This document shows, one piece after another, positions 23,691-36,500 of a stretch of DNA of 64,000 nt. Position 1 is the stretch's first letter; every line of letters starts with the position of its first letter. Source of the DNA: Liopterus haemorrhoidalis (Eukaryota; Arthropoda; Insecta; Coleoptera; Dytiscidae); assembly GCA_963971575.1 (NCBI GenBank), contig OZ020611.1:224122260-224186259 (forward strand), in the 5' to 3' direction. The translations under genes and the position numbers were made by a program. The notes below the pieces were generated by a model. The model ran no database searches and had not been told where the DNA came from. It was given only the letters and a program-made list of their open reading frames with translations.

Positions 23691-24137
23691 ATGAAACGGA
23701 CATCTTTTGACAATCTCTTTTACTTTGAACAATATTATTGAATTTATGAATTAAATATGTCCGAAATTTTAAAATGTATTATATTGCCAAACTTGTTCTA
23801 TTATACAAAATCAACAAATAATTTAATTCTAAGCAACTAAATATTTTTTAAATAAAAATTAGAGGTGAATCAACGATTTTGGATACGTTTTTTGATTCTG
23901 TGGGTCTCATGAATTATTTCAAAATCACGTATTATACAAAATTATTAGATGAATACACTTATAAATGTTCAATAACAGATTTATAAAATACTATTACATC
24001 GAGTACAGATGATTTTTATTACTACGTACATACAATAAAATAATCAATTGCAAATTCGGTTGATTTTATATATTTTCGGATAATTAAAATAATTTCAAAC
24101 GATTTCAACACACTAAATATCGAAAAGTCTTAAAGAC

Positions 24138-24199
24138 ACTGACGATGCTTCGCGCGGTCACGTTATATATACGTAGGGCCAAGAAAACTCGAAGGTTCT
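24138..24199 (-). promoter_or_regulatory. Heat-shock-type core promoter
   Basis: On the minus strand: AGAACCTTCG (24199-24190), two perfect inverted nGAAn units with partial flanking units; then TATATATAA (24171-24163); then initiator TCAGT (24142-24138), whose A lies 31 nt from the TATA start. The heat-shock-element-like site is about 50-59 bp upstream of the predicted start. No long ORF follows before Gid8, so it may drive a noncoding RNA or an upstream Gid8 leader, or be fortuitous. Confidence 0.4.
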
Positions 24200-24559
24200 G
24201 GATTATACTAGCGATAGTTGAATAACCTCCTCAATATTTCGAATATTTCAGTAAGTTCTTCTAAATACTAGAAGTAAAATATAATCTAATTGCCGCAAGT
24301 CGAATTCTAATATGTAATATATCAAATTATAATATTTCTGTGTAAATAACTCGCGAGCAACATGTGGCCCGCTATCTATCTAATGGCGCATAAACGTGTA
24401 TATTGGTTTAGCATATAGCTTGTTTATCCATTTTAGTTTTTAAGTGATAGTTATTTATTTAATATTTGTCCATTCAACTACCTTTGTACAAAAATTGGGG
24501 CCTCAATCGTTTTAAAATAGGTGAATTAAAAATAAAAATGATATTCGCGTGACTGTATC

Positions 24560-25830
24560 TTAAAAATTAAAATATATAGAGACCTACGTTTGGCATTTTT
24601 ATAATCCTGATGTTCTAAAGGACCTTGGTTCAAATTTTCAAGAAAAAAAAATTTTTTTTGATGAAATTTTATTTTATTTTTTTCAAAATTTCAAGTAATT
24701 CTGTCAACAACCTATTCTGAAAACAACCAATTTCTTAAATTTATTTGACTTGTTAAGCTAAACCCTTCCAAATGGCAAAAAATCTTATAAAGACTTTTTC
24801 GATTTTTTGCCACTTTCAAAGGTTTTGTTGGACGATTCGTATTTATTCTAAAAGTTCGATTATTTATAAGCGGTTCACTTTTGTAAGAACAAACTAAGAG
24901 GGAATTTTGTTTTCAATAGTTTGCACCTTTGAAGCTGTATGTCATGTTGGTATTAAAAAATGTCACTTTTTTAAAATGTCGATGCACTTGACAGATGTCA
25001 TAATGAAAAATGATATCTTATTTATAATGATCATAACCTTATCAACCTAAAGTCGGTTTTACAGCGTAAGGAATATTTTTAATTGACATTTAAAGTCAGT
25101 AACACACTATAAAAGTAACCAAAATAACCAGATCTAGTGTGTTCTTACAAAAGTGAACAGCTTATAGGCCCCAATTTTTTTCTAGACTAAACATTATACG
25201 AAGATTTGAAAAATTCAAACCGCAGTACTCTATATTTTATTGATCTTAAGTTAGGATTTTTTGTAGTATAAAAAAAAATACTAATTAAAAAATACACATT
25301 TTTTTGGGACTTGCTTCAAAATGAGTTTTAAGGCCCTTTAGAACCCCAGCATTCCAAAAATTTCATTCGCAGTTTTCTATTTCATACAGATTTTGAGATA
25401 CCGTCTTTCGAAAATTAAATATTTACAAATTTTCAAAACTACACGGATCAAAAAATAGGGTCTTTCTTCGGACCCTATTTTTTACCTAGGTAGAAAAAGG
25501 TCTGTAGTTTTTAAAAATTCAAACCGCTGGTCCCTATATTTTATTGCTCTTAGGGCAGAAATTATTAAATAAAAAAAAAAAAAAATTGGAAACATAAAAA
25601 TTTCACAAAACATTTTTTGTTAAGGGGTTGTTTTATAATATGTCCTGAGGCACTTTAAGACCTCGAGATTTTAAAAATTTCAACCACAGGTGCCTACCTC
25701 ACGTAGTTTTTGAGATATGGCGTTTCAAAAATGAAATATTTACAAATTTTCAAAATTACACGGATCAGAGATGTTAACTCAGGAGATCTTCAATTTTTAT
25801 TCAGGTAAATAAAAGTCTATGGTCTATTTC
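24560..25830. repeat. Tandem-like repeat, about 317-bp period
   Basis: ACACGGATCA recurs at 25441 and 25758, and blocks of the form TTTTAAAAATTTCAACC(G)CAG plus TTTTGAGATA recur in the same order. It is related to the 6.24-7.82 kb repeats. The MITE at 24865-25166 is inserted in it. Confidence 0.6.
24865..25166 (+). mobile_element. TA-flanked MITE, copy 1
   Basis: Ends TATAAGCGGTTCACTTTTGT and the complement of TATAAGCTGTTCACTTTTGT. About 300 bp with a conserved interior including GTAACCAAAATAACCAGATC. It is an inverted copy of 27257-27556. TA-type flanks suggest Tc1/mariner mobilisation. Confidence 0.85.
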
Positions 25831-26109
25831 AAATTAGAAAAAAGTAGATAGCGCTGCGAACCGAGTACGATTTACAATACACTAGACAAATACAGTATAG
25901 CAGGAAATTTAAAATAAGTTACAACTAAGGTATGGGCGTAGTAACTGGGTTAGCAAGATTTTTTTTTTAATATAAAAAGGTTAATTGTATATTGAAATAA
26001 ACAAGGCAGATAATACACTTACGTTATTTATACCACATAAATTCAGTTTAATGGGAAATTTGAAAAAGTGAAAAAAAATATTAATTTTTAAAAATTATAT
26101 ACTATATAT

Positions 26110-27156
26110 AAAAAATTGATGTGAAGTGTGAATTTTCACACATTTCAGGGTTTCGCAGGTATTTATTAACTATGTGATGATTATTTGGGATGCCAAAACA
26201 AATTTTATGTCAAAATATTTTTTTATGAATTTTAATTCGAATGCCTAATACCATTATTTAAGTTTCTAAATATGTGCAGTATTTTTTTAATATAGCAAGG
26301 TTCATTAAGATTTTGAAAATTGCGCCTATGGCTTCCATTGGTTGCTTAAATCATAAGCCTCGCCCTCTGATGCCTTCAAATATAGAATTAAATTATAATT
26401 TCAAAACTTCCCACTCGTTATTAAATTTACGCTTTTAAAAATTAAATACAACATTTACCAAAATATAACTAGAATTTTGACAAAATAATTTAAACAAAAT
26501 ATAAATGCAAAAAAAAAACTGAAAAAATAAAAATTGACGGGATTCGAACACAGTTTCTTACAGTAGTTTCAACTCACTAAGCGACAATGCTACCACTGTA
26601 CTATACAGGATCACTCGTTTAGTATGTTAAATAGCGGATTAAATATATTACATATTTTACTTAAAAACACAAAAAATGCGTTATTTTTCGAAAACATAAT
26701 CTGATCAAAAATTCTTGTTGTACTATTCCGGTTCACACCAATGTACATTACTGAGAATTTTTTCAGATTTTTAGTTTAAACCATCTGGGCTACAAGGTGT
26801 GGGACAAAAATTTTTTGCACAATTTTGGCAAAAATCGCCTCAAAATAATTTATTTTGCAAAAATAAAATTTTGATCGTTAATCCACGTACTAAGGGCTTT
26901 CATTTGATACCCTACACAGAATTGTAAAAAAATATTTTTTTTTTCGATGAGCATATATTTGTTTATATTTTTAGGGGGATATGTTTTTTAGATGTTTTAG
27001 TATTTTTCCTATGTGCGGGTCAAAGAGTTGTATAAGCATGCCAAATTTCAACTCTCTAGGTTTAGCCGTTTGGCTACAATTTTTACCGAACAGACAGACA
27101 GACAGACGACAAAATGACGGTATAAGGGTTTTTTGGTCATACCTACAAAACCCTAA
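26110..27156 (+). mobile_element. Family A element, long copy 1 (Helitron/HINE-like)
   Basis: 5' end AATTGATGTGAAGTGTGAAT with a GTGTGAATTTTCACAC-type palindrome. The body includes a tRNA-like module (26535-26609, opposite sense). The 3' region has a GACA run (27091-27109), then hairpin GGGTTTT/AAAACCC (27126-27153), ending CTAA. Other copies diverge right after CTAA, which fits a Helitron-type CTRR terminus. Confidence 0.65.
26535..26609 (-). ncRNA. tRNA-like module in family A copy 1
   Basis: On the minus strand an A-box TAGTACAGTGG (26603-26593) and B-box GTTCGAATC (26549-26541) are spaced as in a tRNA. The cloverleaf is poor, so this is more likely a pol III promoter relic than a functional tRNA. 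Confidence 0.55.
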
Positions 27157-27256
27157 AAAGAGAGATTTGGCTAAAAGAGTTTAAATAAATCAATAAAATC
27201 AGAGCTAAAGTTTCTTATTTAAATATTTATTGTAAATAAAATTAAAAATATATGTA

Positions 27257-27556
27257 TATAAGCTGTTCACTTTTGTAAGAACACACTAGATCTGGTTATT
27301 TTGGTTACTTTTATGGTGTGTTACTGACTTTAAATGTCAATTCAAAATATTCCTTACGCTGTAAAACCGACTTTAGGTTGATAAGGTTATGATCATTATA
27401 ATTAAGATATCATTTTTCATTATGACATGTCAAATGGATTGACATTTTAAGAAAGTGACATTTTTTAATACCAACATGACATACAGCTTCAAAGGTGCAA
27501 ACTATCGAAAACCAAATTCCCTCTTAGTTTGTTCTTACAAAAGTGAACCACTTATA
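27257..27556 (-). mobile_element. TA-flanked MITE, copy 2
   Basis: Same family as 24865-25166 in opposite orientation: TATAAGCTGTTCACTTTTGT at the left and its complement at the right, with a nearly identical interior. Confidence 0.85.
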
Positions 27557-28204
27557 TATGAAGGTCTAAAAATTATATTAATAACTTAATCCTCTATCTT
27601 GTCTGTTAATTGTCAAATGTCAAAAATTATTTATATGTCAGATAACCTAAAAAATATATAACTACGTAAAAAGAAATTACATGGAGAATTTTCTCCATAA
27701 AATCTACGCCAAGAATATAAATAAATATGTAAATAATAACAAAATATACGAAAAAAATAAAATAATATAAATTTCCAATGCACGACACTGAACATCTGTC
27801 AACTTGGAATAAAAACAATATTTTAACAGTGTAATACGGATGACGTTCTAAACCAATCTGAAGCAAGGACAAACAGCTCCTATCTTACACACATTTTTCT
27901 AAGGTGATATAGACCATAGATTTAAAAATTTAAACTATAGGTTTCTATCTCTAATCCTTTAACAAAATTGCCCCGCGAAAATTTGGATTTGATATTAAGT
28001 TTATCTGGATTTTTCTTAGGAAAAGTAAAAAAAAAAAAACTAAGATGCCTATCTTTATCCTTTCTTAAATGATAGCCAAAAAAACACAAAAATTTGTTCT
28101 GCTTTTATAGTTTTTCACAACTTCTGTCGCTATTGTAACAAAAATTCAACACTAAAATATACGTAATATATTCAATAATTTGGCCACCAGTTAACATATT
28201 AGAG

Positions 28205-28960
28205 CGAGTCACTTTTCAATAATGTACATTACTGATATTTTTTTCTGAATTTTTATATCAATCATTTTGGGCAATAGGGTGGGGGACAAACATTTTTTGA
28301 CACCTTTTGTGCGAAAATCCTTTAAAATTAAATTTTTCAAAAATATCTATTTGTTTTCGGTTTATATACGAAATAAGGCATGGGACAAAAATTCTTTTAC
28401 ATATATTTGACAAAAATTTCATAAAAAAAAATTTTTCAAAAATAAAAATGTGTTGGTTTACCCAAGCATTAAGAGGTTTCATTTGAAAAACCATTCAAAA
28501 TTAAAAAAAAAAAATGTTTTTCATTTAGTACATATTTGTTTATATTTATCTCACGATGTCTTTCTCTGAACACTCTATAGCAGGGGTCGGCAACACGGCG
28601 CCCTCTTTGAGATTTTTATGCGCCCTTTCGAGACACACACATACTGAGCCCATTATCCACATCGCATCTATTGGTGATTCGACTTGAGCGCTCAGCGCTA
28701 GATTAGACGACCTTGGGAACCACGAGTGTTTACATATTTTACGTTTTTATGCGCCCTCAATAACATTTGAATTTATATTGTGCCCTTATTGACAAAAAGG
28801 TTGCCAACCCCTGCTCTATAGTTTTCCTATATGGGCGTCAAAGAGTTGTACAAGCATGCCAAAATTCAACTTTCTTTGTTCAGCTGCTTGTTACAATTTC
28901 TACCGTACAGTGTGACAGGGGTTTTTTGGTGGTAATACCTACAAAACTCTGAGAAAGGAA
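28205..28960 (+). repeat. Family A 3' fragment interrupted by a MITE
   Basis: TGTACATTACTGATATTTTT, AGGGTGGGGGACAAAC, TCAAAGAGTTGTA and CAAGCATGCC blocks are in family order, ending ACCTACAAAACTCTGAG. The hAT MITE 28581-28813 is inserted within. Confidence 0.7.
28581..28813. mobile_element. hAT MITE (GGTCGGCAACACGGCG family), copy 1
   Basis: Starts CAGGGGTCGGCAACACGG and ends GGTTGCCAACCCCTG. Perfect 8-bp duplication CTCTATAG (28573-28580 and 28814-28821). Close relative of 55076-55318. Confidence 0.93.
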
Positions 28961-29831
28961 AATGGAAACACTTGGGGAAGGCATTTTCCAGAAATAGGTT
29001 CCAACAGGTAAATTATTATTATTACTATAGACACAAAAATTGTAAAAATATCTTGTTTCCGTTTATTAATAAGAATAAGAAAAAATAATAATACAATGAG
29101 GAACAATAAATTTACTCATTATAACATAAGCAACAAAGATAAAACATTAAAAATTAAATTGGTATAAGTCTAATAATGTGGAAGTCACAGATCATAATAA
29201 CTGTCTAGTTTCATAATAGCTGCGTTCTCGGAGGAAATCCCTAACAATTTGGAGATCGATACGCATGTTAAGAGCAGTCAGAATCGCAATTGCTCAAGCA
29301 AGGCTGATATTCAGCCGGTACTCAACGGTATAAGCGAACCGATTGTTAAAATAAATAGTAGGACAAAAGTTAAAAAAATAAATTGATTTAATTAATTTAG
29401 TATTTCCTTTAAGCAAAACACTACATCAAAAATTTCTAAAAATCAAAAAATTATATGGAAACTTGAATAATTGGCGCCACAACTAAAATTTGGTAAGTTT
29501 TTTTTGCTCATCAGATCTATCAGCATTTTCGTTTTTTTTAACCAGTTTTATTTATTGTGAATATTAGCACCGCAATACTGCGCACATGTCGGACTTAAAC
29601 TTGTTAGGGACTGTATCCGAGAACAATGCTATATCAATAACATACTCCTTCTGTCCCAAATAGTTGAAATTTATTTGTCTGATTAATCACCATCAAGCGT
29701 AGATGAACTAATTGAGGCAGTCTAAACGGCTTACAACAAAATGACAAAGATATAGTTGGATGATATTTTCTTAAAATTGTATAAAGAGTGTAATAATATT
29801 AGCCCGACGTAATTTTTACAATAGTATAGAC
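28961..29831. other. No gene recognised
   Basis: AT-rich intergenic DNA with no delimitable repeat. Confidence 0.4.
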
Positions 29832-30720
29832 CAGGGGGTCGGCGACCTGCGGCTCCGGAGCCGCATTCGGCTCTTTTAGAAAATTTTGTGGCTCTTTGAA
29901 TATTGGCCGGTTTTTATTTTAACATAATTTATTTTTAAATTTTCAACTTTCTGCCTGTACTATATAGGTTTTGTATTGTTCAGGATGTTTTACGGTGCAA
30001 TTCACGCCCGGTAATTCCCCGAATTCCTGCATATTCCCTTTAAGAAGAAGTAATTTGTTTCGAAAAAAAGTTATCTGTTTTTGTGAATGATGTACGTGCA
30101 GAAACATTGTGCATTTTATTAATTTACAAAAACCTAAGGACAAAAACAACGTTATTAATGCAATTTTTTTTTGCTTAAACTATTGTTAACATACAAAAAG
30201 CTTTTGGAGATAGATTTAAAGAGTTTAGAAAATATAAAGCTACACTAGCTTCTGAAGCAGATATGTAGCAATTACATTTATCACCGTTCCCATTGATTAA
30301 TCAGGCACAATTTGAACTTCAATTAATGGATTTGAAATTCAAAGATTTATGGAATTATATATTCTTAAAACTTAATTCTGAACTGGAAAGATTAGAAAGA
30401 AAAAGTGCATTTTATCTTCCCAGCATAAGTGGATTGAAATTCACAATCTTCAAAATGTAGATAAAGTTGTTTTCGAAGCTTGGAACCGTCTCCCAGAATC
30501 GTTCAATTATATAAAAAATTATGTTTTTGGTCTACTGACAATTTTCGAATCCACATATTACTGTGAGCAAGTCTTTTCACATATGAAATTAATAAAGAGT
30601 CAGTTATGAAGTAATCTTATTGACCTGAAACTTGATTGCTGTCTTAAGTTAAAGATTACTGAATATTCACCAAATATTAAAGTCTCATCGAACGCTATGC
30701 AGGAGCAATCGTCCCATTAA
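29832..30720 (+). mobile_element. Truncated hAT element with transposase relic
   Basis: The left end reads (C)AGGGGGTCGGCGACCTGCGG followed by CTCCGGAGCCGCATTCGGCT, the characteristic start of a large hAT lineage. The transposase relic follows from 30190. No matching right terminus was found. Confidence 0.7.
30196..30720 (+). pseudogene. hAT transposase C-terminal relic (ZBED/GTF2IRD2-like)
   Basis: Plus-strand frames, broken by stops (for example TAG near 30268 and 30460) and shifts, read FELQLMDLKFKDLW, FGLLTIFESTYYCEQVFSHM, KLIKSQL, LKLDCCLKLKITEYSPN. These match the C-terminal dimerisation region of hAT transposases of the GTF2IRD2/ZBED5 type. The N-terminal zinc finger and first catalytic residues are missing. 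Confidence 0.85.
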
Positions 30721-31163
30721 AAAAATATATATATATTATATTGTAATATATACTGGCATGTGCAATAGGGATCACAAACTAAATGTATAAGTAAATATTA
30801 ATTTATTGTAATACTTGATTATTTTAAAACAAATAAACAATTTTTACGTTTTTTTTCTTAAATATAGAATATCTTTTTTAAAGGCTCTTCACCTGTATTT
30901 TGCAAACGAGGATCTTTTTTTTAAATCATTACTTGAATTTGAAGAGTAAAATCCTTTGATTTTCGGCCCGGGCTCGATAAAATTGTAGGTCCCAGTCCAT
31001 CCCTGCCCCTATAACACAATTGTTATCTGACATACATAGTTTTTGAGTGAATATAACCTCGATATAATAAAACTTAACCAAATATTTAAAAGCCAGGTTT
31101 ACAAGTTCACATGTTTCCATAAAAGTCTATTTACACCACAACAGTCACCAAAGTAACCAGATC
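30721..31163. other. Repeat-derived, no gene
   Basis: Contains one degraded CACTTGTATTTTG-type unit (30880-30960) like that at 650-800, and at 31140-31163 the end of a MITE related to 24865-25166 (GTAACCAGATC). Confidence 0.45.
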
Positions 31164-31985
31164 TATAGTGCGTTCAAAGGTGAGTTTGCAGTACAAGGCA
31201 TATGAAGTAGTTCTTTTTCATACTCTCTAATGGGTTTACACAATGACGCTATCCTTTTCTTGCTTGTCGACGTTGCCAGCTGTAAAGTGGGGAACAGAAT
31301 GCAACGTGTTCTACGGCGCGTTGACGGCGTTTGGACGGCGCTATCTGTTAGAGGAAAGTTAAAATCAAGCTGTCGTACGCAACTGCACAGAATAGGCAAC
31401 ATCCTAACGGCGTTCGAACGCCGTTGATACTGAATGTTCGTCAATTTCCAACTTTTGACGCCGTTGAACGTTGACGTAGAACACCTAACCTCAGTTTTTA
31501 CTGAATGGTGAAGTTTTTGTATATATAAATAACTTGCATACAACATAAATAACATCACACACAAGTCTTCATCATCCATTATAATTTTAATAAAAGAAAG
31601 CGCACGTATAAACACAGATATAGGTTGTCACGTGACACTTTGACGGCGTTAAAAATGCTTGCATTGTGTGCAGGCGAAAATTCAACGCCGTTCTTAACGC
31701 CGCTAACGCAACGCCATCACAAATGACGGCGCGCTGACGGCGTAGCGCGCAGTGCATTCTATTCCAGGCTTAAAACGTGCTGATCTGTGAAGACGCAGTA
31801 TTCTACAAATGGCCATTTGTTTTTGTTGAGTGTTATTTTGAGTTTTATAAGAGTCGATTTTTGTAAATCATACGAGTTTTTCATATTATTATAATTGACA
31901 CATTTGACACTTTTACAACATTTTGCAACACCGCTCCCATTTGCCATAAGAGCTATACTGCAAACTCACCTTTGAACGCACTATA
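31164..31985. mobile_element. TIR element with 28-30 bp inverted ends
   Basis: Left TATAGTGCGTTCAAAGGTGA and right complement TCACCTTTGAACGCACTATA are perfect over almost 30 bp. TA at both flanks suggests Tc1/mariner-type mobilisation. It contains a second, GC-rich element (31286-31770). Confidence 0.8.
31286..31770. mobile_element. Nested GC-rich element, Harbinger-like
   Basis: Imperfect ends AGTGGGGAACAGAATGCA and the complement of AGCCTGGAATAGAATGCA are flanked by TAA (31283-31285 and 31771-31773), the usual PIF/Harbinger duplication. Subterminal GACGGCG repeats are dense. A short minus-strand frame starting MDDEDLCVMLFMLY (near 31575) recalls Harbinger transposase N-termini. Family call is tentative. 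Confidence 0.5.
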
Positions 31986-32019
31986 GTTTCGTATTACAAA
32001 ATGAGACAGATTATAGTAA

Positions 32020-32094
32020 CGCGATGCGTAGATAGGTTAGCGTGCTTGATTGCTAACCATGAGGGCTCGAGTTTGAACCCCGTTCATGACATGG
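32020..32094 (+). ncRNA. tRNA-derived SINE head, copy D
   Basis: B-box GTTTGAACC (32071-32079) with an A-box-like GCGTAGATAGG upstream. The 3' flank (GTTCATGACATGGA then AAAAATTG) matches that of 55405-55476, so both are copies of one SINE family. Confidence 0.6.
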
Positions 32095-32432
32095 ATGTTT
32101 GTATTTGTTATAAAAATTGCTAACTTATCCAAAATAAAAATAAATATATGCCGATTAATAAGACCGGTATAATACTAAATACACCAGTTGCTAAGACCAA
32201 AAATAAAAAAAAAAAAAAAAATTATGCAACTGGGCATAAAAATGATAGAAGTGAACTATGTGGAGACAGAGGGAGTATGATTTACAAGATAACTGTATCA
32301 ATATTACTTGATTAATGTGTCTTATTTGAATAAGTGATTAGTTGTTGAATTAAAATATATGTTGCCAGTATAAATTATTAAAATATTTCTTAATAATTTA
32401 AAACAAGTGCAATATAACATTAATTATTTAAA

Positions 32433-33446
32433 TCACCAACCGAACACATATTCCATAGCTTTTGTAACAATTCCAGTTGACCTCTGCGGTACATTCTGAG
32501 GGCTTAGAACCTCAGTACTCCTTGGAAGTGAATATGGCTGAGTCAAAGACCTAGCTCTATTTGGTGAGGTTATCACAGAAGAAGTATCATTAGTTGCAGT
32601 ATCATTTTCTTTATCTTCAAAGTGTACACTTGGGGTAATAGGTTTTTGTCTCGGAATGACTCCAACCATAATTGAGTTGGATATTAGTTTTCCGTTGTAA
32701 GACATTGCACGAGCAACTTCATGAGGTGCACTGTATTTTATGTTCACCCAGTTACCTTCCGCAGGGAACTTTTTTTCTGTTATCGTACCGAATTGGGCGA
32801 AGTGAGCTACTACTAAACTTGCTGCATGTGGTGGAAAACCAAGTATTGTAACCTGTAAAGATAAAATACAAATTTTGTTTCACAACTGAATATAGATATG
32901 CAGGAAAGAATCAAGCTACAAATGACTACTTTTAAATTAGATACATTTGAAGGTTTATTGCATTAACATATTTTTAATTGCCGTAATTTTCACTGTTAAT
33001 AATGCTTCAAGATTGTCTTTGATCTTATAATGTTATGCTAATGTGTATTAAATTATATATTTTTTGATTTTTTATTGTGAAATGAGAAAATGTAGATGTA
33101 TAATTTGCAATAGGATTTTCGTTTTTTTTAAATAAGCGAGAAATTTTTAATTTGGTACCTTTGCATATAAAAAAAATCAGCTGTGGCCACCACAGGAACG
33201 ATCGCCATTACAAAGTACTTCCATAAAATAAATTCTAGTAGCAGAGTAGAAATAACTTAGCCTAATATTTTCTAACCGAGATATTATTTATCATGACCAT
33301 GGAAACGTTACATATAAGTATAAAAAAATAGATACCCGGAAAAAATTCCGAAATATTTTTCAAAAATTTTTCATAAAAATCCTTTTAGCCGAATTTGCTC
33401 TGCACGTGTACACAGACAGATGAACGGACGGACGGACGGACGGATG

Positions 33447-33528
<82 letters not shown>

Positions 33529-36500
33529 AAAACAGACGGACAGACAGACAGACCGACAGACATCATGTTAAAAATTGTCAAAACGTTATTTAGGGACCTA
33601 AATTCGTGGAGATCCATCGAAATCTCGTAATGTCAAAATCGGTATGATCACAATACCTCCCTTATATATTACAATTATAATAATAACAATAACTCCATTG
33701 GCGGTCGGTAATAATGGGTTTCTTGCTGAAATTCTTTTAACATGGAAAAAGAAAAAAAGAAATCGGGGATTCGTTCCTTATATCTAATATCTATATCCAA
33801 TTGATTTTCTCATTTGTCTATCTATATATGTATATAAAATCTGAATCTGACTAAATATGTTATATAGTCAGATAAATAAAAATTATTGTTTAGATTTAAT
33901 ATTTAGTTACGTAACCCTAGTCTACATAAATAAAAATTGATGTGAACTGTGAATTTTCACACATTTCAGTAATTACCGACCGCCAACATATATAAGAAAG
34001 GTATTGTGATCATACCGGTTTTGACATTTCGAGATTTCGATGGATCTCCACGAATTGAGGTCCCTGCATAACGTTTTGACTATTTTTAGCATGTCTGTCG
34101 GTCTGTCTGTCTGTCTGTCTGTGTACAGAACAAATTCGGCTAACAGGATTTTTATGAAACTTCATATTTAAGCTTTTGACATCAATTTTTGGTAAAAATC
34201 TGTTGACTAGAAATGGGGTTTACTCGTGTCGATTTTAAGATTTTTGCGAATATTTCAAAACAGAAAAATATTTAAAAAAAAAAAAAATTAATAAAAGTTG
34301 CTATAAAAGCAATAACTAACAACTTTTATTTGAAATATTTTTTGATAAAACGAAAAAAATTTCGAAATTTTTTCTATCTATTTTTATATTTATTAGATAT
34401 TTTAGTACATTAATGCGCGTTACTCAGAATTTTTTCAGATTTTTAGATAAACCCCCATGAGTGCGGTATAATAATTTTTTTAAGCAAATTTCTGGCAAAA
34501 ATCCTGTTAACATAAAGAAATAAAAATTACTTTTCGGTCCTCAATTAACGTCTTAAGAGCTTTCTTTTAATAATTGACCACAAATAAATTTTAAAAAAAT
34601 CCGGAAGACAAAATTATTTAAATGTAGTGATCTGAAAAAAAAGGTCCTCACTTCTAAAATACAAGTGACGACCTAAAAAAAAGGCCCTCATCTCTATTTT
34701 TAAAATTTTCTAGTGTGTTTGTGTGTTTTTATTTTTATTTTCGTCCTTCCTAGAGGGAGCGCGGGCCTCCAGGCACCCCCACTGGGTGCGCCACTGTTCT
34801 AGATTCTATTTTTATTAATTTTCCGTGTTTTTTTTTTTTACAGCACTGTCCGTATTTTATGACTGCAAAATTTGGTAACCCTAGTAGTACAAGCATGCCA
34901 AATTTAAACTTTTTGTGTCTAGCCGTTTGGATACAATTTCTCCTGAAGAGACAAAGAGACAGACAGACAGCCACATAAGTGACGTTGTAAGGGGTTTTCG
35001 ATCATACCTACAAAACACTAAAAATGCAGGTTATATCCGTTTTTTGTTTTATAGCCCCTTAACTTAGTTTTTACGCGTTTCAAGTGATGTTAAGATAATA
35101 TCCGCAAAAAATCTGTCTTTCTATCCATGATTTACACAAAAAAAAAACATAATTTTCACGTAATGTATGTACTATGATGACACAGCAAAACCAAGTTGCA
35201 AACATAGGCTATTTGGCATTTTATTATTTTTATTTATTTATTGTTTTTTCTAAAGGAGGTCTTGGAGAGACGTCAACTAAAAAACTTTAAATATCTCATG
35301 TATTACAGAAGAACAGTTATGAAAATAATTGTGTAAAAAGGAAATCAAATCTTTCTGGTACTGTGCACATTTTTTTAATTGAATAAATATTTGGGGGGTA
35401 ACAATGTTACAATTAATCTGAACATATTCAGATTTTTTAACCAATCATTCTGGGAAATAGGGTGGAAGACAGAATTTTTTTGCTACAATTTCAGAAAAAT
35501 TAGGTATATTTGTTTTTACAAAAAATAATAAAATATTGTTCATTATTTCACATATAGCATTCATTTTAAACCCTCAAAATTAAAAATATATATATATTTT
35601 TCGAGAAATATATATGTTTATAATTAAATAAGTTTCACTATTTGTCTTATATACGAGCTAAAATTCTGAACAAATATGCCACATATTAATTCTCTAGACT
35701 TAGCCGTTTGGCCACAATTTATACCGTACAAACAAATAGACACATGAGAGACAGTATAAGAGTTTCTTGGTTATATCTAAGGAACCCAGAAAACCACATG
35801 AACCTATTTTGTTATATGCTACGAATATACTGAATAAAATAAACAAAAAACATACCCAAAGTTCTTCATTTTTTTCCAATTGTTTTCTAAAAGGATGTGC
35901 TTTAGTTAAGCTTTCATTTAGATTCCTCTGTAAACTCGCATTATGTTGAAAACCTTTCGTAGGAGTCCCATCCACAGTATCATTCAAGTTACGGAAATGA
36001 ACCGAGCCAGGCGTATCAGGAAATCTATTCGGCAACGAATCTCTAGTCGGACTTTGAAACGTGTCAATCCTCGTTGAATTAGCAAAATCATTATGTTCCA
36101 ATGTATCAAACAAACCCAAAGCAGGAGGACCATGTTTTTCATTTCCTACATTACTGATATTAAACGGAGAGTTCTCCGAAGCAAGATTTGTAAACATTTT
36201 GGAGTGTAGAGTACGTTGTTCTGAAGTTGGTGATTTATAACCAAAAGATCTGTTATTTTTTGTTGGACTTATATTTGTGGAACGATTTGGTGTTTGCACT
36301 TGTCTTTCACCCATCAAAAAGGCGGGCAAAAAATTAGGGTTAATTTGAGGTGAACTAGGACTTGAAGGTGGACTTCCTAGTGCCATTGGTTCCATCTGCA
36401 TCTAAAAATGATGATTTCTCTTAATTTTAAACAATATTTAGTATATATTTTATATGTTTACCGTGATATTTGGACTTGTATACGGATGACAGAAGTCCGC

